From: Metallyticus violacea
Taxonomy: Eukaryota; Arthropoda; Insecta; Mantodea; Metallyticidae
Assembly: GCA_030762175.1 (NCBI GenBank)
Contig: CM060831.1
Coordinates: forward strand, 74,146,001-74,210,000
Length of the DNA stretch: 64,000 nucleotides
Direction: 5' to 3'
Shown: one piece after another, positions 40,037 through 53,309 of the stretch
How positions within the stretch are numbered: the stretch's first letter is position 1
Layout: each line of letters begins with the position of its first letter
The notes under the pieces: model-generated
The model's database searches: none
Told to the model about the DNA's origin: nothing
Seen by the model: the letters and a program-made list of their open reading frames with translations, nothing else
Position numbers and translations under genes: made by a program

Positions 40037-40638
40037 TGAGTGTTTTTCTCTAGCGCTGCATTTACTTGAAATACATGGGTAAGGAATAAAAACGTTTGTG
40101 AGTGGAATGAACGTGTATTGCTTCGCTAGATGCTTGAAAATAGGCTTTAATCATCTAGAAATCACCCTTGAAACTCAGTCTCATCTTCCGAATAATCCCA
40201 CCTTTTGTCCTGGGTATATTTCAACTATCTCGTTTGTTGGTCCATTGCAATGCTCTAAATGCTAATCCTATCAGTTAATTCCTTGTTAATTATTGCATAG
40301 AACCAGTTTAGTAAAAAGCGCATGATCACATTTCTTGCCATTTGCTCCTTCAAGAATATTATGTATAAGTATATTCTAATTTTTTTTTATAAACTACTTA
40401 CAGCATTCATTTGTTTCTCTCTCATAGTAAAACTAAATATGCTCATCAGTTGCCCAGCATGTTCCGTCAAGTCATAGTGAATTTGATAAAAGATAAGATA
40501 TTTCCCAATGGAAATTTTAGGAGCAATTTTTTTTTAAAGCACACACACAATCCAATTTAAATTTTATTATATATATATAGTATGAGAGTAGGTCCAAGTT
40601 TACAGCCTAAATATTTTCTAGGTATGATAAAGACAAAT

Positions 40639-41375
40639 TCACTTTTCAATATAGTTACCCTTTATCGCAATACACTTCTCACATCTTTGAATAAATATTT
40701 CAATACCCCCCACCCAAATTGTTAGACGTTTTGTCCGCTAAATGGGCATAAACAGCACCCATCGCTTCTTCGTTACACTTAAATTTCATTCCTCGAAGGC
40801 CCTTCTTGAGTTTTGAGAAGAGGAAATAGTAACTGGGAGAGAGATCTGGGCTGTAGGGTGGATGGCCGATCTCCTTGAAGCCACATTTCTTCACAGCTTC
40901 CCCTGCAACAAAAGATGTGTGCACCGGAGCGTTGTCGTAAAGAGGGCGCACACCACCTTCAGCTTTCCACGTCATTTTTCTTTAATGGAAGCATGTAGTC
41001 TGTGCAGTAGGTCAGCATAGTACTCCCCATTTACTGTGATGTTCCTCCCCTTGAAGTCAATGAAGATTATTCCTTCACAGTCCCGAAAAATTGTAGCCAT
41101 GATCTTCTTGGTTAACTGAGTGACCTTGGCCATTAGAGGTAGTGCTCCGCCAGGTTTACGCCACTCCATTGATTCTCTTTTGAACAAGAGATCACAGTAG
41201 AGGACCATAGTTTCACCTCCTGTAACAATGGTTTACAGAACTTCTCTCTCTTTGCCACTGCAGAGCTCCAAAAATGCCTGACAATAAATGACTTGTTGCT
41301 GTTTTTGGACTGAGGAAAGAAGTCTAGGCACCCATCTTGCACTAACCTTATTCACGTTAGTGAACCAAAACAGCT
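40639..41375 (-). pseudogene. Mariner transposase pseudogene, N-terminus missing
   Basis: Read on the minus strand: SARWVPRLLSSVQKQQ near 41310-41360; a stop, then TIVTGGETM near 41205-41235, where family members have TGDETW, so the first catalytic Asp is lost; ESMEWRKPGG; KKIMATIFRDCEGIIFIDFK; NGEYYADLL; and IKEK followed by TGA at 40974-40976 in place of the usual Arg codon. After a frameshift near 40950, YDNAPVHTSFVAGEAVKKCG keeps the second Asp. HPPYSPDLSPSYYFLF has Tyr in place of the third Asp. A second frameshift near 40725 leads to a KCI...GNYIEK tail and a stop at 40639-40641. The enzyme is therefore dead by several independent lesions. Terminal repeats were not identified. Confidence 0.9.
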
Positions 41376-44300
41376 GAAGCTACGACGAAGGCCCCTTTCC
41401 TCTGCAGGAAAGCTGTGTAAGTGGAATGAGTTGCCGCCAAACAATACTCCATTCACAGTTATATTGCGTGGAGTTTCTCGGTGTCCAAAATTATAAATGA
41501 AGTGGTTAGGAAAGTACATAAAATACACTTTTTTTTTAAAATAGCTTAAGATGCTTTTAACTGTGTATATGTGTGTACCTATATACGAATTTCTTCATAT
41601 TTTCTAATAATGATTAAAGGATGAGATACTTTTTAATTGATGAAATAGTGGGTCACTTGGATAGGTTGAGGCCAGAGGTATTCAGAGAGTTTTCGTTTTC
41701 TTTTAGGCTAACAGATGACTGGGAAGTTGTGCAGAAAATTCTCCTTCTATTCACTTCAATTTCATTCTGAATGAGTTTTTAATTTATGAAATGATCAGTG
41801 TAAAAAATCCTGACTTCATACACTAAAATCGTAGCCAAGATCATACAATACAGGTTCGATCTTGATCTGTAAGCTGGTAAGAAAAATTATACTAGAATTG
41901 AGTGAAACTTTTCATGGACTTTCTGTATTTGTTAACAGCAAACTTTTGATTCGACACAATTATTGCACATTATTTCTGCTAGCAAAGGACACTTTTATTT
42001 ATGTATTTGTAGGAGGAAAATTTTGTTCTAATGGCAAACCTGAGCAGAGTTAGATTCAACGTTCGCCTTTACAAACAAACACTGACTAGCAAACCAAAGC
42101 AACCACTACGCTGTGGTGGAACGGTGCACCGCAATTGTAAACCTTTAGGCACTGGGATAGGGGGGGGGGGGTCAGAGTGGTCAGCTCAGCCCCAGCACAG
42201 CTTTTTGTTTCCTGGCAATGGATTCTATTACAGAATCAGTGAACTTGGTTGCCTCCAATTGGGTCGCAACCCTCTCAGGGCTCCAATGTGTATAAGGGAT
42301 TAATTGATAATTACTACAAGTTTCTTTGCTCGATAGCTAAGAAAAATTTGATGAAACTTAAAAGAGAATTTGACGAGTTAATGGACAGGAATTACCTGAA
42401 ACAAATTAATTAGTCTCTATGATTAAGTATGAACTTAGTGGAGATTCGAATATTCAAATTACAAAGAAGTTTCCAGCTTGTTTTTTCGCTCATTTTCTGC
42501 TGCTTTATGTAGGAAGTCCCCGCTGATCTACCCATCACAAATCTATTTTCTCTAGATATGGAACAATATATTTGTAACACTAATTTATCATATTAAATTC
42601 ATAGAAATCGATTAGATTAGAAATTCTCTATGATTTCTGTATATAGAATTATGCAAGTGTGTGCATTTACTGGATATAGCAGTGATTGAGGAAGAACACT
42701 TCATTAAACTGTCATTTTTAAGAAAATGATTTAAACAAATGTATAAAAGCTCTAAATAAAATGTACCCTTTAAAAATTTACGACACAAAAGCATAGCCCT
42801 TATATATTACCTACATTAAATGTGACTGTTTCGTACAAGCAGGGTTTTAGCTTAAGATTTGGAATAATGATCAGATTAGAAAAAGTCGACATCCCGGCGG
42901 TGACTTCAAAAATTTCCTTTCTCACTCTGATTCCAAACCTTAGCACATCACACGGCTTTTGTAAATAAACTAGCTCCAACAGCTTGATTAAATATACATC
43001 CTGAATAAAGCTTCAAGTCGCCTCTAAGGAATTAATACCTCCGTAATGATATAAAATTAGAGGTCTGCAGTGTATGTACTCAAATGGGGACATTCACACA
43101 GCAAGGTAGCGCAGCTAAAACAGTATGGGCCGAATATTAGTGGTTCTCCTCCGGGTCCTGTTCTCAATAATTTTGATTTGAAATACGAAATAACTAATGT
43201 TTAATTAAACATTGCACTAATTTAAAAATATATATTCATTTAAAAATTATTTCTCTTATTTCAAATGTGTATAATTTCGCATCTACAACCCTATGTTAAT
43301 TTTTGCATACACCAAATAATCCCTGCTTAGTCCTCACGAGGTTCTGTGTGCGACATAGGTTTATTTCCACAGAAAACCACCTACATTTAAACTGTGTTTG
43401 AGTGCCGTTTCTTCCATTAATGTACATTCAAATATTTTATTGGGCTATTTCTTTGGTAGAATTGAGAGAAAGTGCTAAGCAATAGAAAAAATATTCTGGA
43501 CGCTTCAATTTTCAAACTAGGAATTAGTAATCACTTCCACCTTTTGGAAACGTACTCCAAGTAACGTTTTTCCTTTGCTATGTAAGTGCCACATTTGATT
43601 GATAAAAAACCTGTACGCTGTCTAAACTTGGAAAGTTTTTTTATCATTTGATTTATGCAAAATAAATATATGGTGGAAAGTGCCAAATTATCGCTATTTT
43701 AAATACTTAATAGTAATGATGTCCTTCCATTCGAGCTATAAAGTCAAGTTGGAGTGCCAAATATCAAGTAACTACATGGCTGAAGTGAGATAATGCATAC
43801 GAAACTCTGGCAGCCTACCAGTCATACAAAATCACTTACTGTTAACTTCAACACATCGTTTACATTTCTGTAAGCTGACGATACAAGTTTGTTTAATTCC
43901 TCACATTTTCGTATAAGTATGGCTACACAATAATAAACTAAACATTGTTTAATCAAAATATAAGACAGAAAATTTAATTAGTAAAAAATATTAAATTCTT
44001 GCACAAAATAAATTAAATGTAATTGCTAGTTTGACGTTTTCCATCTTAAAACCATTTTTGACAACATAATAATGTAAGACAATGTTGCTCTGTTTGTATC
44101 TTATCTTTATAGACCTGTTTTACCTTTGTAGTAATATAAGCTACAAGACTTTTGAAACGTTCCCAATCATCCCAATATAGGCACTTTGTAATGTGTAAAA
44201 TCTGGAAACCTTAATTTTCGTATTAAGTCAAATGTTTATGTGAAATTATACGTACACTCAAATTTCATTCAAACAACGGAAAATCTTAAAATAATATTCC

Positions 44301-44715
44301 CAAAAAGCTCAAGGCACTGCATTGATAAAATAGAACTGGATTAGGCGAGACGGAGAGTTACGACACGGGCAAAGCCTCTAGGAAGAGTTTCTGACCAGAC
44401 GTCAGGGAAGTTAATGAGCAAAGTCCATTACTGCGCTCCGCACACCACCAACACACATGGTCAACCCTGAATAGAGGAATAAGGAAATTAAACGAGAGAA
44501 AAGAAAAACAGGGAACTCGTTGAAATCACCTATAAATATCTCTCCAGTATTAGTCTAAGTGACAAGAGTAAATTACAACAAAAATGTCAGAATAATGGTT
44601 TTACTATATCTCAGCATACAGTCTTTCAGCTTACAGACGTAGAGCGCAATAGCCATGGTGAATCATTTAACATTTCAGTGCGGTAACATCTGGCAGAACA
44701 TTTTGCAGATAGTTG
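41376..44715. other. Unassigned stretch with a G12 run
   Basis: A run of twelve G lies at 42160-42171 within a 90-codon plus-strand frame (42031-42303) that has no recognised motif. Other small frames (41862-42053, 42612-42794) are AT-rich chance frames. No repeat family was recognised. Confidence 0.35.
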
Positions 44716-44850
44716 TGTCATTAAAATCTCATCCACGGTACAGCCCTGACCTAGCGCATTGTAAACATTCCTTTTCCCAAACTCCGATATCGGCGTTTAA
44801 ATCAATGGCGGAAGCGCTTTCATCAGTTTTTTTCAGTATTGGCACGTAAC
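44716..44850 (+). pseudogene. Possible mariner-like transposase fragment
   Basis: Within a 64-codon frame (44655-44849), the string SHPRYSPDLAHCKHSFS resembles the HPPYSPDLAPCD..LF block that carries the last catalytic Asp of mariner transposases. The Asp itself would be replaced by Lys. No other transposase block could be read on either side, so this may be a short relic or a coincidence. Confidence 0.3.
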
Positions 44851-45827
44851 TGTTTGCCCGAGCTAGATGCAGTATGCTATTGACAGCCAAATTTACGACT
44901 TTAGCTTTTTGTAAGCGACTACAAATCTCACACGATTCTAAGTTATGTTTAAAATTCTGTCATTAATGCAGTTATCTAGATATAAAATAGAAGGCTTGGC
45001 AAAATTATTTCAATTAAATATACGTTACTACACTGTAAGTTTTTTTATATGTGTATGTGTGTGTTTAAATACCGTTATTTCATCAGATCCAACAATTTTT
45101 CAAAGCTTTAATACATGCCATGCCCTGCCCTACAAGATAGTCAATCATTTTACGCACTTCTAGAGCTATCGTTGTTTGATTGAAAAGTTATTGCTGATAT
45201 TCCTTCACAGCAAATCCTTGGATAAATTTCTTGTTTACTCAGATGAATTAGTTATCTTTTTTTTCGATACAATAATGAACAATCCTTTCAATGTAAGATA
45301 CTCTTGCTGTTTAACACATTTTTAAAGATAGCCAAATACATTCTAACGTTTCAGTTTGTAGTTTACATCGCTCAAAACAGTCTCGTTACAGATCACAACT
45401 TTTATTTTTCCTGGCTTCAGCTCAACTGTAAGGAAATGCGCAGATTGTTCTTTATTAGCGCCTAAATTTGAACTGGCTCACATTTCACGTAATATCATTT
45501 TGTTCTCCATAGAATTTCGGTAGATTTAATTGCATCCAATACACAAGCAAAACGCAGTATTCCACATTTTAACGACCCCGCAGTCTTCTCGAAAATGTTC
45601 GTGGTTCATAAAATCAATTCATTTGAAAAGTCTATAAATACATTAAGATATCAGTTTCTCACATATTACACAGAAATTGCAAGATCTGAATAAACTAAAT
45701 ATCGAGTATACAAACCCCATAAATGACTAGTAGGGCTCCTAGCATGTACACTAGAGTTCTTTCTCGTGGAAATCAAATAAAAATGCCATAATTCTTAGGC
45801 ATGAAGTTCATATTTTAATGCACATAA
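44851..45827. other. Unassigned AT-rich stretch
   Basis: A plus-strand frame at 44945-45163 has no recognised motif. Nothing else was seen. Confidence 0.35.
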
Positions 45828-46112
45828 TGAAATGAATGAAAGATGTTTAACGCCCGTTTTTACTACATAGATATCACAGGAAATGGACACAGATTATACA
45901 TGAGATGAAATAATATATTGGGAAAGTTTTATTTTTAAAGAAGGAAACATTCCAGGCCCAAGTTCAGGGTGCCTCCCCGGCATTTGCCATTTATGAGGGC
46001 TGAGGAAAACCTGGAAAAAACCTCAGTCTAGGAGGACGGTCCTGGCGGGATTCGAACCCCAGATCTCCCGCTCGCGAGTCCGAGTTTTAACAACCTCGGC
46101 CACCCGTGGCGG
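45828..46112 (-). mobile_element. SINE-B, full length
   Basis: This is the most complete SINE-B copy. On the minus strand the head CCGCCACGGGTGGCCGAGGT is followed by the anticodon-arm region ACTCGCGAGCGGGAGATCTG, box B GGTTCGAATCCCGCC, CAGGACCGTCCTCC, then GAGGTTTTTTCCAGGTTTTC, CTCAGCCCTCATAAATGGCA, AATGCCGGGGAGGCACC, CTTGGGCCTGGAATGTTTCC, TTTCATCTCATGTATAATCT, and the end AACGGGCGTTAAACATCTTT. Near-identity of arms and box B suggests it is younger than the other two copies. The central GGTTTTTTCC..GGTTTTC..AAATGCCGG motif is also visible in SINE-C. Confidence 0.92.
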
Positions 46113-46539
46113 TTTTTAACGCACAGGATTAGATAATATGGAAAATGCAACTTTATTCCTTACCAGCCGTTAGTTAAGTGTAAATTGGATGTGATGTTTG
46201 AAACATGGTTTATAAATAAAGACGTTTTATAAATGTTTTGCTTGAACCAGATCTTCCACCTCCAACCCCGCAAGAAGCAGATTTGCATATTGCATAAAGT
46301 ATAGTGAACTTGTATTACTTAAAGTCTTGTGTTTTGTGGATAACATAAGTTTACACAACTATTGGTATTTAGCATGCATTATATAAACTTAGAAGGCAGA
46401 TAGGATGACCAAAGGTCTTATGCAAACTGTAAAAATAATATTTAATAAGTTGTGATATGAATGTGTAAGTATGTTTTGTTTAATAACAAGCGTCTGTAGA
46501 ACATAATGCCGTCTGTTGCCATTGATTTAGAGCCTTCGG
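46113..46539. other. Unassigned AT-rich stretch
   Basis: No coding or repeat features recognised. Confidence 0.3.
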
Positions 46540-47100
46540 CAAAAGACGCGAGCTAGGACAATGAAAAAGATACACTTGGCAAGGAAAGGCCAGAAGAGTA
46601 CTCTGTTGTATTTTATTCTCTCACCGCGTGAATGTGTTCGAACACTCACCTATAAGGAGCGAGGACTTTGAATTATAAATATAAGCACCCTAGCATGAGT
46701 TTCGACTCACCAATGACAGCCCTAAATTTTGAACGCCCAGAGTACGTGAGTTAAGTTATAAATCCCCGTGTGGACTAAGAGAGCCACTTGGCCCAGATTC
46801 GAATCCAGTATATATAAGGGGAACTTATTCACAAATAAAGCCGTTGCGGTTTTTCAGTTGGTGGTTTTACAATTAGCAGTTTAAGCGAGCAGTTTTAAGT
46901 CCCTCAGTTCACAGTACTAAATGAAACAGTTGTGAATATTAATTTTTGTATTCAATTCAACAGCTAGTAGGCTGTTTATGGATATTCATTTTGCTATCAA
47001 ACCTTTCCCGACTCGAGGTGCACACTTACGCAATGTCATTATTCATTAAGCTTCGAGATTCTTCCATGAGCAGTCGCGTACTTCGTGTACTGAATTAATA
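46540..47100 (+). promoter_or_regulatory. Promoter- or solo-LTR-like segment
   Basis: A moderately GC-rich segment contains TATATATAAG at 46809-46818, an AATAAA at 46834-46839 and the arthropod initiator-like TCAGT at 46854-46858. These are followed by repeated AGCAGTTT-type words (46877-46896). A TATA box and a poly(A) signal within about 30 bases is the arrangement of an LTR with a short R region. No second LTR, primer-binding site or target duplication was found, so a solo LTR or a cellular promoter remain open, as does chance. Confidence 0.3.
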
Positions 47101-50100
47101 TCGGCGGCCAAAGCAGCGCACCAGGAGGTAAGCAGTTTTGATTCTCGTTCTAATAAACCCTATCGACAATTCCATGCAGCAGAGAATTATAATTCTTCCA
47201 ACCAAAAGCAAACGGTTACAGCTGCCCTCAGAATAGATCAACATTCCCCAAACCTTTAATATATAGGCACTTGTTATGAAAGTGGTAGTGACATTATAAC
47301 AATACCAACAACTACAATAGTAGCAATAACAAGAAAACAGTAATGAAAATAAACCCAATAATAATAAAATTAATAATAACAATAATAAAAGCAGGAATAA
47401 TAATAAATTACAATCACACAATAAAACATATATTTGTTTATTTTCTAATAATATAAACAAATACTGATAATATTTAAAATATTTAAATTAAGTACTTTGA
47501 AATCTGATGTTGCATGTTCTCTACAATGTAAATAAGCTGTGGGTTGCTAGAATAGGATACCCTTAATATGCCATCTGAGGATTAGTCCATCAGTGGTGGT
47601 TTTAGAAGAAATATTTTGGATGGGCTTAAACTTAAAGTACGAATCAGCACGCTTTCTTTGAGGCGAACTGGTCAATAGTAGCTTTTCTGTTTCTCAATCG
47701 ACATCACTGCCTTACCCACTCATAGTCGCTTTCAGGTATATTTAATAAGTTTCATTGTTGAGAAACTTCGTTTTGACATGACAGTAGTAACAGGAAGAAG
47801 TAACTTAATATTTTAAAAAATCTTTCCTCTCCTTAAAACACCCTTCCAATGTGTTAATTTGAGAAAACATTTTGTTTATTTTCCACAATCTTAATGCATA
47901 ATTTTGACGAGCTAAGGTTTCTTTCTTTCGATTATCCTTCATCTCTTAACTCTCTTATTGACATTTTGTTGCCTCTCCAAGTTTCATACATTTGCTCGGA
48001 CTGAAACCGCTTCTGTAATCTGTTATACAAGTAAATGATTAGTTCTTTATTTTAATTATTAGGTACGTGTACATATACAGGATGTTTATTAAAGAGATGC
48101 TAACTTGCAGTTAGCAAAATTAGAGATATTATTAACACAAAAATTATCACTAGTTTTAAAGGATGAAAAACTGTCAAATACCAAGGTTTCTATTAGCTCG
48201 ATAACAGCAATATACATAGCTCTAACTGACAGTTTCCACGATTAATGTAAACATTCCAAACAGTACAATGGATTGCTAGGCGCCTTTCGGAAAATCATAA
48301 AAAAACTTACTGGCATACCTGGAATTTTCTCTGTGACTGGAGATTCAAAATTTATTTCTACCGGACGTTAGACAGGTGAGGTCGATATCCTTGTAATTAT
48401 ATTCCAAATTTGATTTCAGAAATTGTATTGTTTTCAATAAGAAGATTATAGAATCGTTGAAAACTTTTTATGTCTGTATAGTATCGGCGCTTTATAATTA
48501 ATTAGCACATTCAACAGCTGATTTACAGGACTTCCAGATCAAAACACCAATAAAAGAAAGGGATGCACTCTATGTATCAACTAATTTCTTTCCAAGGAGT
48601 TCTAACCAAGATGAAAGGCTTATAGCTCAAATGAGAAATGTATTTAATTAAAAATTTTACATTTAAGAGTTGCAACTTTAATTGTATACAGGTTTTACCT
48701 GGTCAACATTTGTAGTGTGTCAGATGTCGAAACGGTATTCCATTTCTATGCAAGTATTCGGCGTTTCAAATCATTGAGGTGGACATTTAAATAATCTCCA
48801 AAAGGGGTTGTAAGATAAAGTGGCCTTGGTGGAAGGGATTACCAAGAAGTGCATTAGTAATGCATTTATTTCCCTTTATCGTACACTATACCAATATTAC
48901 GTATTTTATTAATGTTTTAAATAGGACATTGAGTATCAAAACAGTTTTAATGAAAGGTGATGATTGAATACTGGCTGGTGAAATGTAAATTGCGCATCTA
49001 CTCGATTTGGATGATGATTCAGTGATAGTAGCAAATTTGGGAAGTATTTTATATGTAACAAAACTATTATTTTTGCCAAACATATACGACACTCTTCATT
49101 AGTTACAGCAGGGATGTTATTGTCCTTCAGTATGACATAATACACAACAAGAGAGAGAAAATATGCTTAGTGTAATGTAAATGTTCTTATGTGTCTTTTA
49201 GTTTAAAGTTAAAAGCTCTAGAAGACTGTATCAGAGCATGTCTTGTACACTCCTGGTCTAGACAGTTTAAATATTTTACCTGCTCTTTTTATTTTAGTAT
49301 CAATTACAAAATGGCCCAGCTTTTACTTAAAATCTTCATCCGGGACACCATATTAAGACACTTTCCCCATCAACCTCCTTTGAGGATGCGAGTCCCAGAG
49401 GGCTGCAAAGTAACACACGTTAAAAATGGATTGATGGCATTAAGCGTCTATGGCGTTTGTTCAGTCTCTGCGTAGCTCGTTAAACCCCGCTCTGCTCCTC
49501 CCATCTTTAGCGGCTCATTATTCAAAGAGCGTCGGAGAAACAGTTTCCCGACTTGTGTTTGTTTCTCCCTGCCTTCTTTGATCTCCATCACTGTTACCAA
49601 CTTGAGAAAACCAAAATGAAATACCGTTAAGGCCGGATAAACACTCTTTGGCAGCTCTCTGCCTCCGCATCTGTTTTGGCAGCACCTTGCCCTTTTTATT
49701 TCTCTTTTTGTTAACACCCGAGGCGAATTGTGACTTGAAAGGCTTTGCGTTCATCTGAAGAAAATTTAAAGCGTTCTGAAGTACACAATCTAAGAGCTGT
49801 GTGAGAAAATTAATATGATTATTTCTTTTAAAAACCATTCTTTTCCTTCTTCTTATTATTATCACAGTTTTATTATTTCTATTCTCGTTTATTCTTTTTT
49901 TCAATTTACGGTTTATTCAAAGTTCAGCACTAGCGACAATGGGAACTGGGAAAAACGATGATAAGTCTTAACAAAGCTCATTAACCGTCCTCGTCCTTTG
50001 CATCTATAGGACCTCATACCACTTCCGTTTCCGTCTACCAACTACTTCCATTGACTTGTGTGTCTGTATGCAAACCCGATGTCCGGTTTCTTGCGGAGTT

Positions 50101-52974
50101 TTTCCTTATGATGAAAAGATGAATGTTAGATAATTTTGAGCGTTATGCAATGCGGAATAAATTTACGCACTCATTTCATCAAAAAAATTTTCATCATCTC
50201 TTTAAACTTTCATTGGTGAGAGGAACGTTAAACTGAAAAAAAAAAAAATGTAATAAAATATAAAATACAAAATACAAAATGAAAGAATGATAATAAATAA
50301 ATAAAATAGTCTACCTCTTATCAGCAAATGTCGATCAGAGATGTTTACGCTCAAACTTTCTCAACTACCAGTGTTCTTAATATCTTTGAAGCGGGGATGG
50401 GGGGATGTGGGGGCGTAATTTTGATTATCAATTGCCTCACGTTGGAGCGTCAATCTGAAGCTGGGTGTACGGCGGATGCGGCCGGTCGCTGAGTAATCTT
50501 TTCACCGCTGTTGTCCACTGCTGCTCCGTTTGATGGGGGTTTCAATTGGGGATATTAGGGATCTAAGGGTTCGCAGTGCTGGAGGTTTTGTGACTCTAGG
50601 TCAACGGGATGAGAAGGTTTCGAAAAACAGACCGCAGAGAAAGAAAACACCAGAGCCTGTCAAACTCACAGTTTATTGACAACGCTATATAACCATTTCA
50701 CCAGACTCTCCGCGGAGACACGGGGTCTAGATTTCTGAGTATCACACTTGAATCTACTTTACATCTTACTGACTGACTTACTGACTGACTTATACCTGCT
50801 CTTCGACCGATCTTACTCTTTTACTCACTTATTCGTGCACCTCGACGGTCCTTACTCTTTTGCTGTCTTTACTGATCTCTGGCTGTGGCTATACTACTAA
50901 TACGGCACGCCTTTCGCGAAAATACTTCTCTATTATCATGAATTAAACTTTACTTCTCGCTTCCTGATTGACGATTATTCAATATATTTCTATGCCTATA
51001 GACTCCAATTCGTACGCTTGTGGGCGATGCCTATTGGTTACCCATTTTTCTCCACGCCTACACTTTTTAGTTTTTAATGTCTCTTTCTGGCCTTTCCCAA
51101 GAAGCTTCCCTGTCATAAATTCTGGCTGTCAGCATTTATGCAACTCCTTTCGATTCTTTATATTTGTGTGCTACTACTTAGACAAAACACGTTTCAACCA
51201 CTTGATAGCTATCTTTACTTTCTGGGAAATTTTCGGTGAACTGTATTATTGTCTTAAAAAAATTTCCTATTTCTGAAGCATTCTCATAAATCTACACTTC
51301 TCTTTTATCCCTAGGTGTACAATGTGGCATGAAAATGAAATGACGCTTTTTAAAATACGCTGTCAATGTCCGCTCTAAAGCATTCGCAGGTGTCAACAAT
51401 TCTCAATCTTTTCTCTACCTGCTAGAACTCCGTAGTCTTCCCCGGGACAGTCCGTCAGTCTGATAAATACAACCCTTATACAAAAGCAACAAATCCTTCT
51501 CATGTTATAAGGCTTGCAGACAATTAACATAAATGGGCAAAAGAATGTCTCAACCAGGAATTCTGTTTTGCAGAAGATTTCGGCTCGAATATTCATCCAA
51601 TGAGATATTAATTTTTATGCTAATATTAATGCATATTAAATTATTGAGGAGCTATAATTTTCGGCTCCGCCTTGCAGCAATATAGTCCATTCACACACAT
51701 TAAGGCTAGTTGCTAACAACAGGTTTAATATTATAAGCATTACGTCAAGCTAATACTGAAAAAGCATTAATTTTCCACTCACATTGATAGTCTTTATTTC
51801 GCATTTGTAAATTTTTTAATAAATACAAACGCCGAATAATATTATCCAGCAGGTAATAATATTCTTAAACTTAAGTTCTAAAATGTATCACTATAGTATA
51901 TTCAGTTGTCACTGGGTATTAGAATGTGGTACTAGAATACTTCAATTAGTCTTACGTTTTAAGATTTCTGGAAGCTAAGATTAATTCCACTTGCTTTTCG
52001 CTGAAATGCCTTTATGAAAATGATCCCCTTTCATCATTGTTGTCAAGGAAGACATTATTGAGAATCAAGAAAATTAATTTTGAATGACAGTCATTTGTTT
52101 GTTCACAGATTTATTACGAGATGCAACAGTGAAGTAAAGTAAAATTACTTTGAATTTTGGCGCGATTTTTGTTTATTTCAAACTGAACGTTTCTTGCAAT
52201 TATAATTAACGCAGTCTCAGAAATTAACGCAGAAATGTTACCGATGGAAGTAGAATTTGTGGCTACCTTCCACTTTCCCCAGCTAGTCCACGGAAGGGAC
52301 TGTTTTATGACGAATGCACTATGAAATAAACGACTGCTGTGTTGGGCTTACCTATGTAAACTAAACGAACCAGAAAGAACATTGTACACTAATCCCCTGC
52401 TTATTTTGATATCATCTGCGCTCGATTAAGAAACAGATATCGCTTTTTGTCTCCCACTAAACATACTTGAGTTGTTTGTAGCGAATCCAGAGACGATTTC
52501 CTGATGCTAGAGGCGGTTTATACAGACACTATCGTATTTTTTTCCCAGTGCCTGTTGACTGTTTAATGTTAACTTCGCCAGTGTAAATAAGGGTGCGGGA
52601 GTAACAAACCCTTGTTGCTTTTTTTTATCGTCTGTCACCATCTTCTTTCTACAGGTCTTTTATCTTGAGCCCGCGTTGTTCTTCACATTTGTTTATAAGC
52701 TTCCAGACGTATGTTTACCTTTCTAAAGAACTGGTTTCCGTTTTACTTTTGGGAATTAATCACTTTCGACAACAACGGAAATGACACGAACTTTGCTTAT
52801 GAAAGATGTTTCTTCTTTGTAATAAGCTTATTGTCTATCGCTTTGATGCGCTAATCTGTGTATTATGAACTTGAATATTGTAAAAATAATCAGCAAAAAT
52901 GAATTAAATGAATTAATCAACTGTCTGATGTTCATCTTCTCGGGATATGAAAAACTCAGAAGAAAAGTTTATCC
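47101..52974. other. Long stretch without assignable genes
   Basis: An AAT-rich low-complexity tract lies at 47327-47404 and causes the leucine-rich minus-strand frame at 47095-47460. A TACAGGATGTTTATTAAA motif near 48075-48092 resembles the end of a DNA transposon, but no partner was seen. Less AT-rich segments occur at about 49480-49740 and 50390-50740. In the latter, the minus strand carries TTATATAGCGTTGTCAATAAAC, another TATA plus AATAAA pair. Frames at 49191-49475, 49518-49904 and 50968-51276 have no recognised domain. CTGACTTA repeats lie near 50766-50792. Confidence 0.35.
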
Positions 52975-53042
52975 AGAGAACTTGATTTGGGATCGAACCC
53001 AAAACCTTGCAAACGTTACCACTAGACAACGAAGGCAGTATG
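52975..53042 (-). mobile_element. tRNA-like sequence, probable SINE head
   Basis: On the minus strand a box A segment (TTGTCTAGTGGTAACG) is followed about 25 bases on by box B (GGGTTCGATCCC), then AAATCAAGTTCTCTGG. Spacing suits a tRNA-derived promoter. The cloverleaf does not close convincingly (no paired 7-base acceptor stem seen), so this is a tRNA-derived retroposon head or tRNA pseudogene rather than a working tRNA gene. No matching body was found. Confidence 0.5.
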
Positions 53043-53309
53043 ATGTTTCTTATTATCAAATGCAGTACTATTAATTTCTTTTCTTGTTATAAACAAAATA
53101 ACCGCGTGAACAATAACCTGAATAAGTCATGAGTTGCCCAAGTCATAACTTAAAAAATAAATAAAAAAAAATAATCGCATATCCTCAAATAAAAAAATCT
53201 CCATAAAGCATTTAGCCTTTTTACATTTTTTAAAACAATGATCCATTTTAACGCATTTGTTTTTTATTACATTTGTTTGGAATTTATCATGTTCCTATCA
53301 TACTCCTCC

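Noticed and set aside
40700..40975. Active mariner or SETMAR-like gene
   Set aside because: The frame is open for 91 codons, but flanking frameshifts, a stop at 40974-40976 and lost catalytic residues show a pseudogene; no SET domain is present.
46040..46112. Functional tRNA gene in the SINE-B head
   Set aside because: Box A and B are good, but the sequence continues directly into a SINE body repeated elsewhere, and no closed acceptor stem is seen.
47095..47460. Leucine-rich, membrane-like minus-strand frame
   Set aside because: The leucine run comes from an AAT/ATA low-complexity tract.
49518..49904. 128-codon minus-strand frame
   Set aside because: Lys/Arg/Asn-rich translation from A-rich DNA with no known motif, and it overlaps a second unrelated frame (49448-49717).
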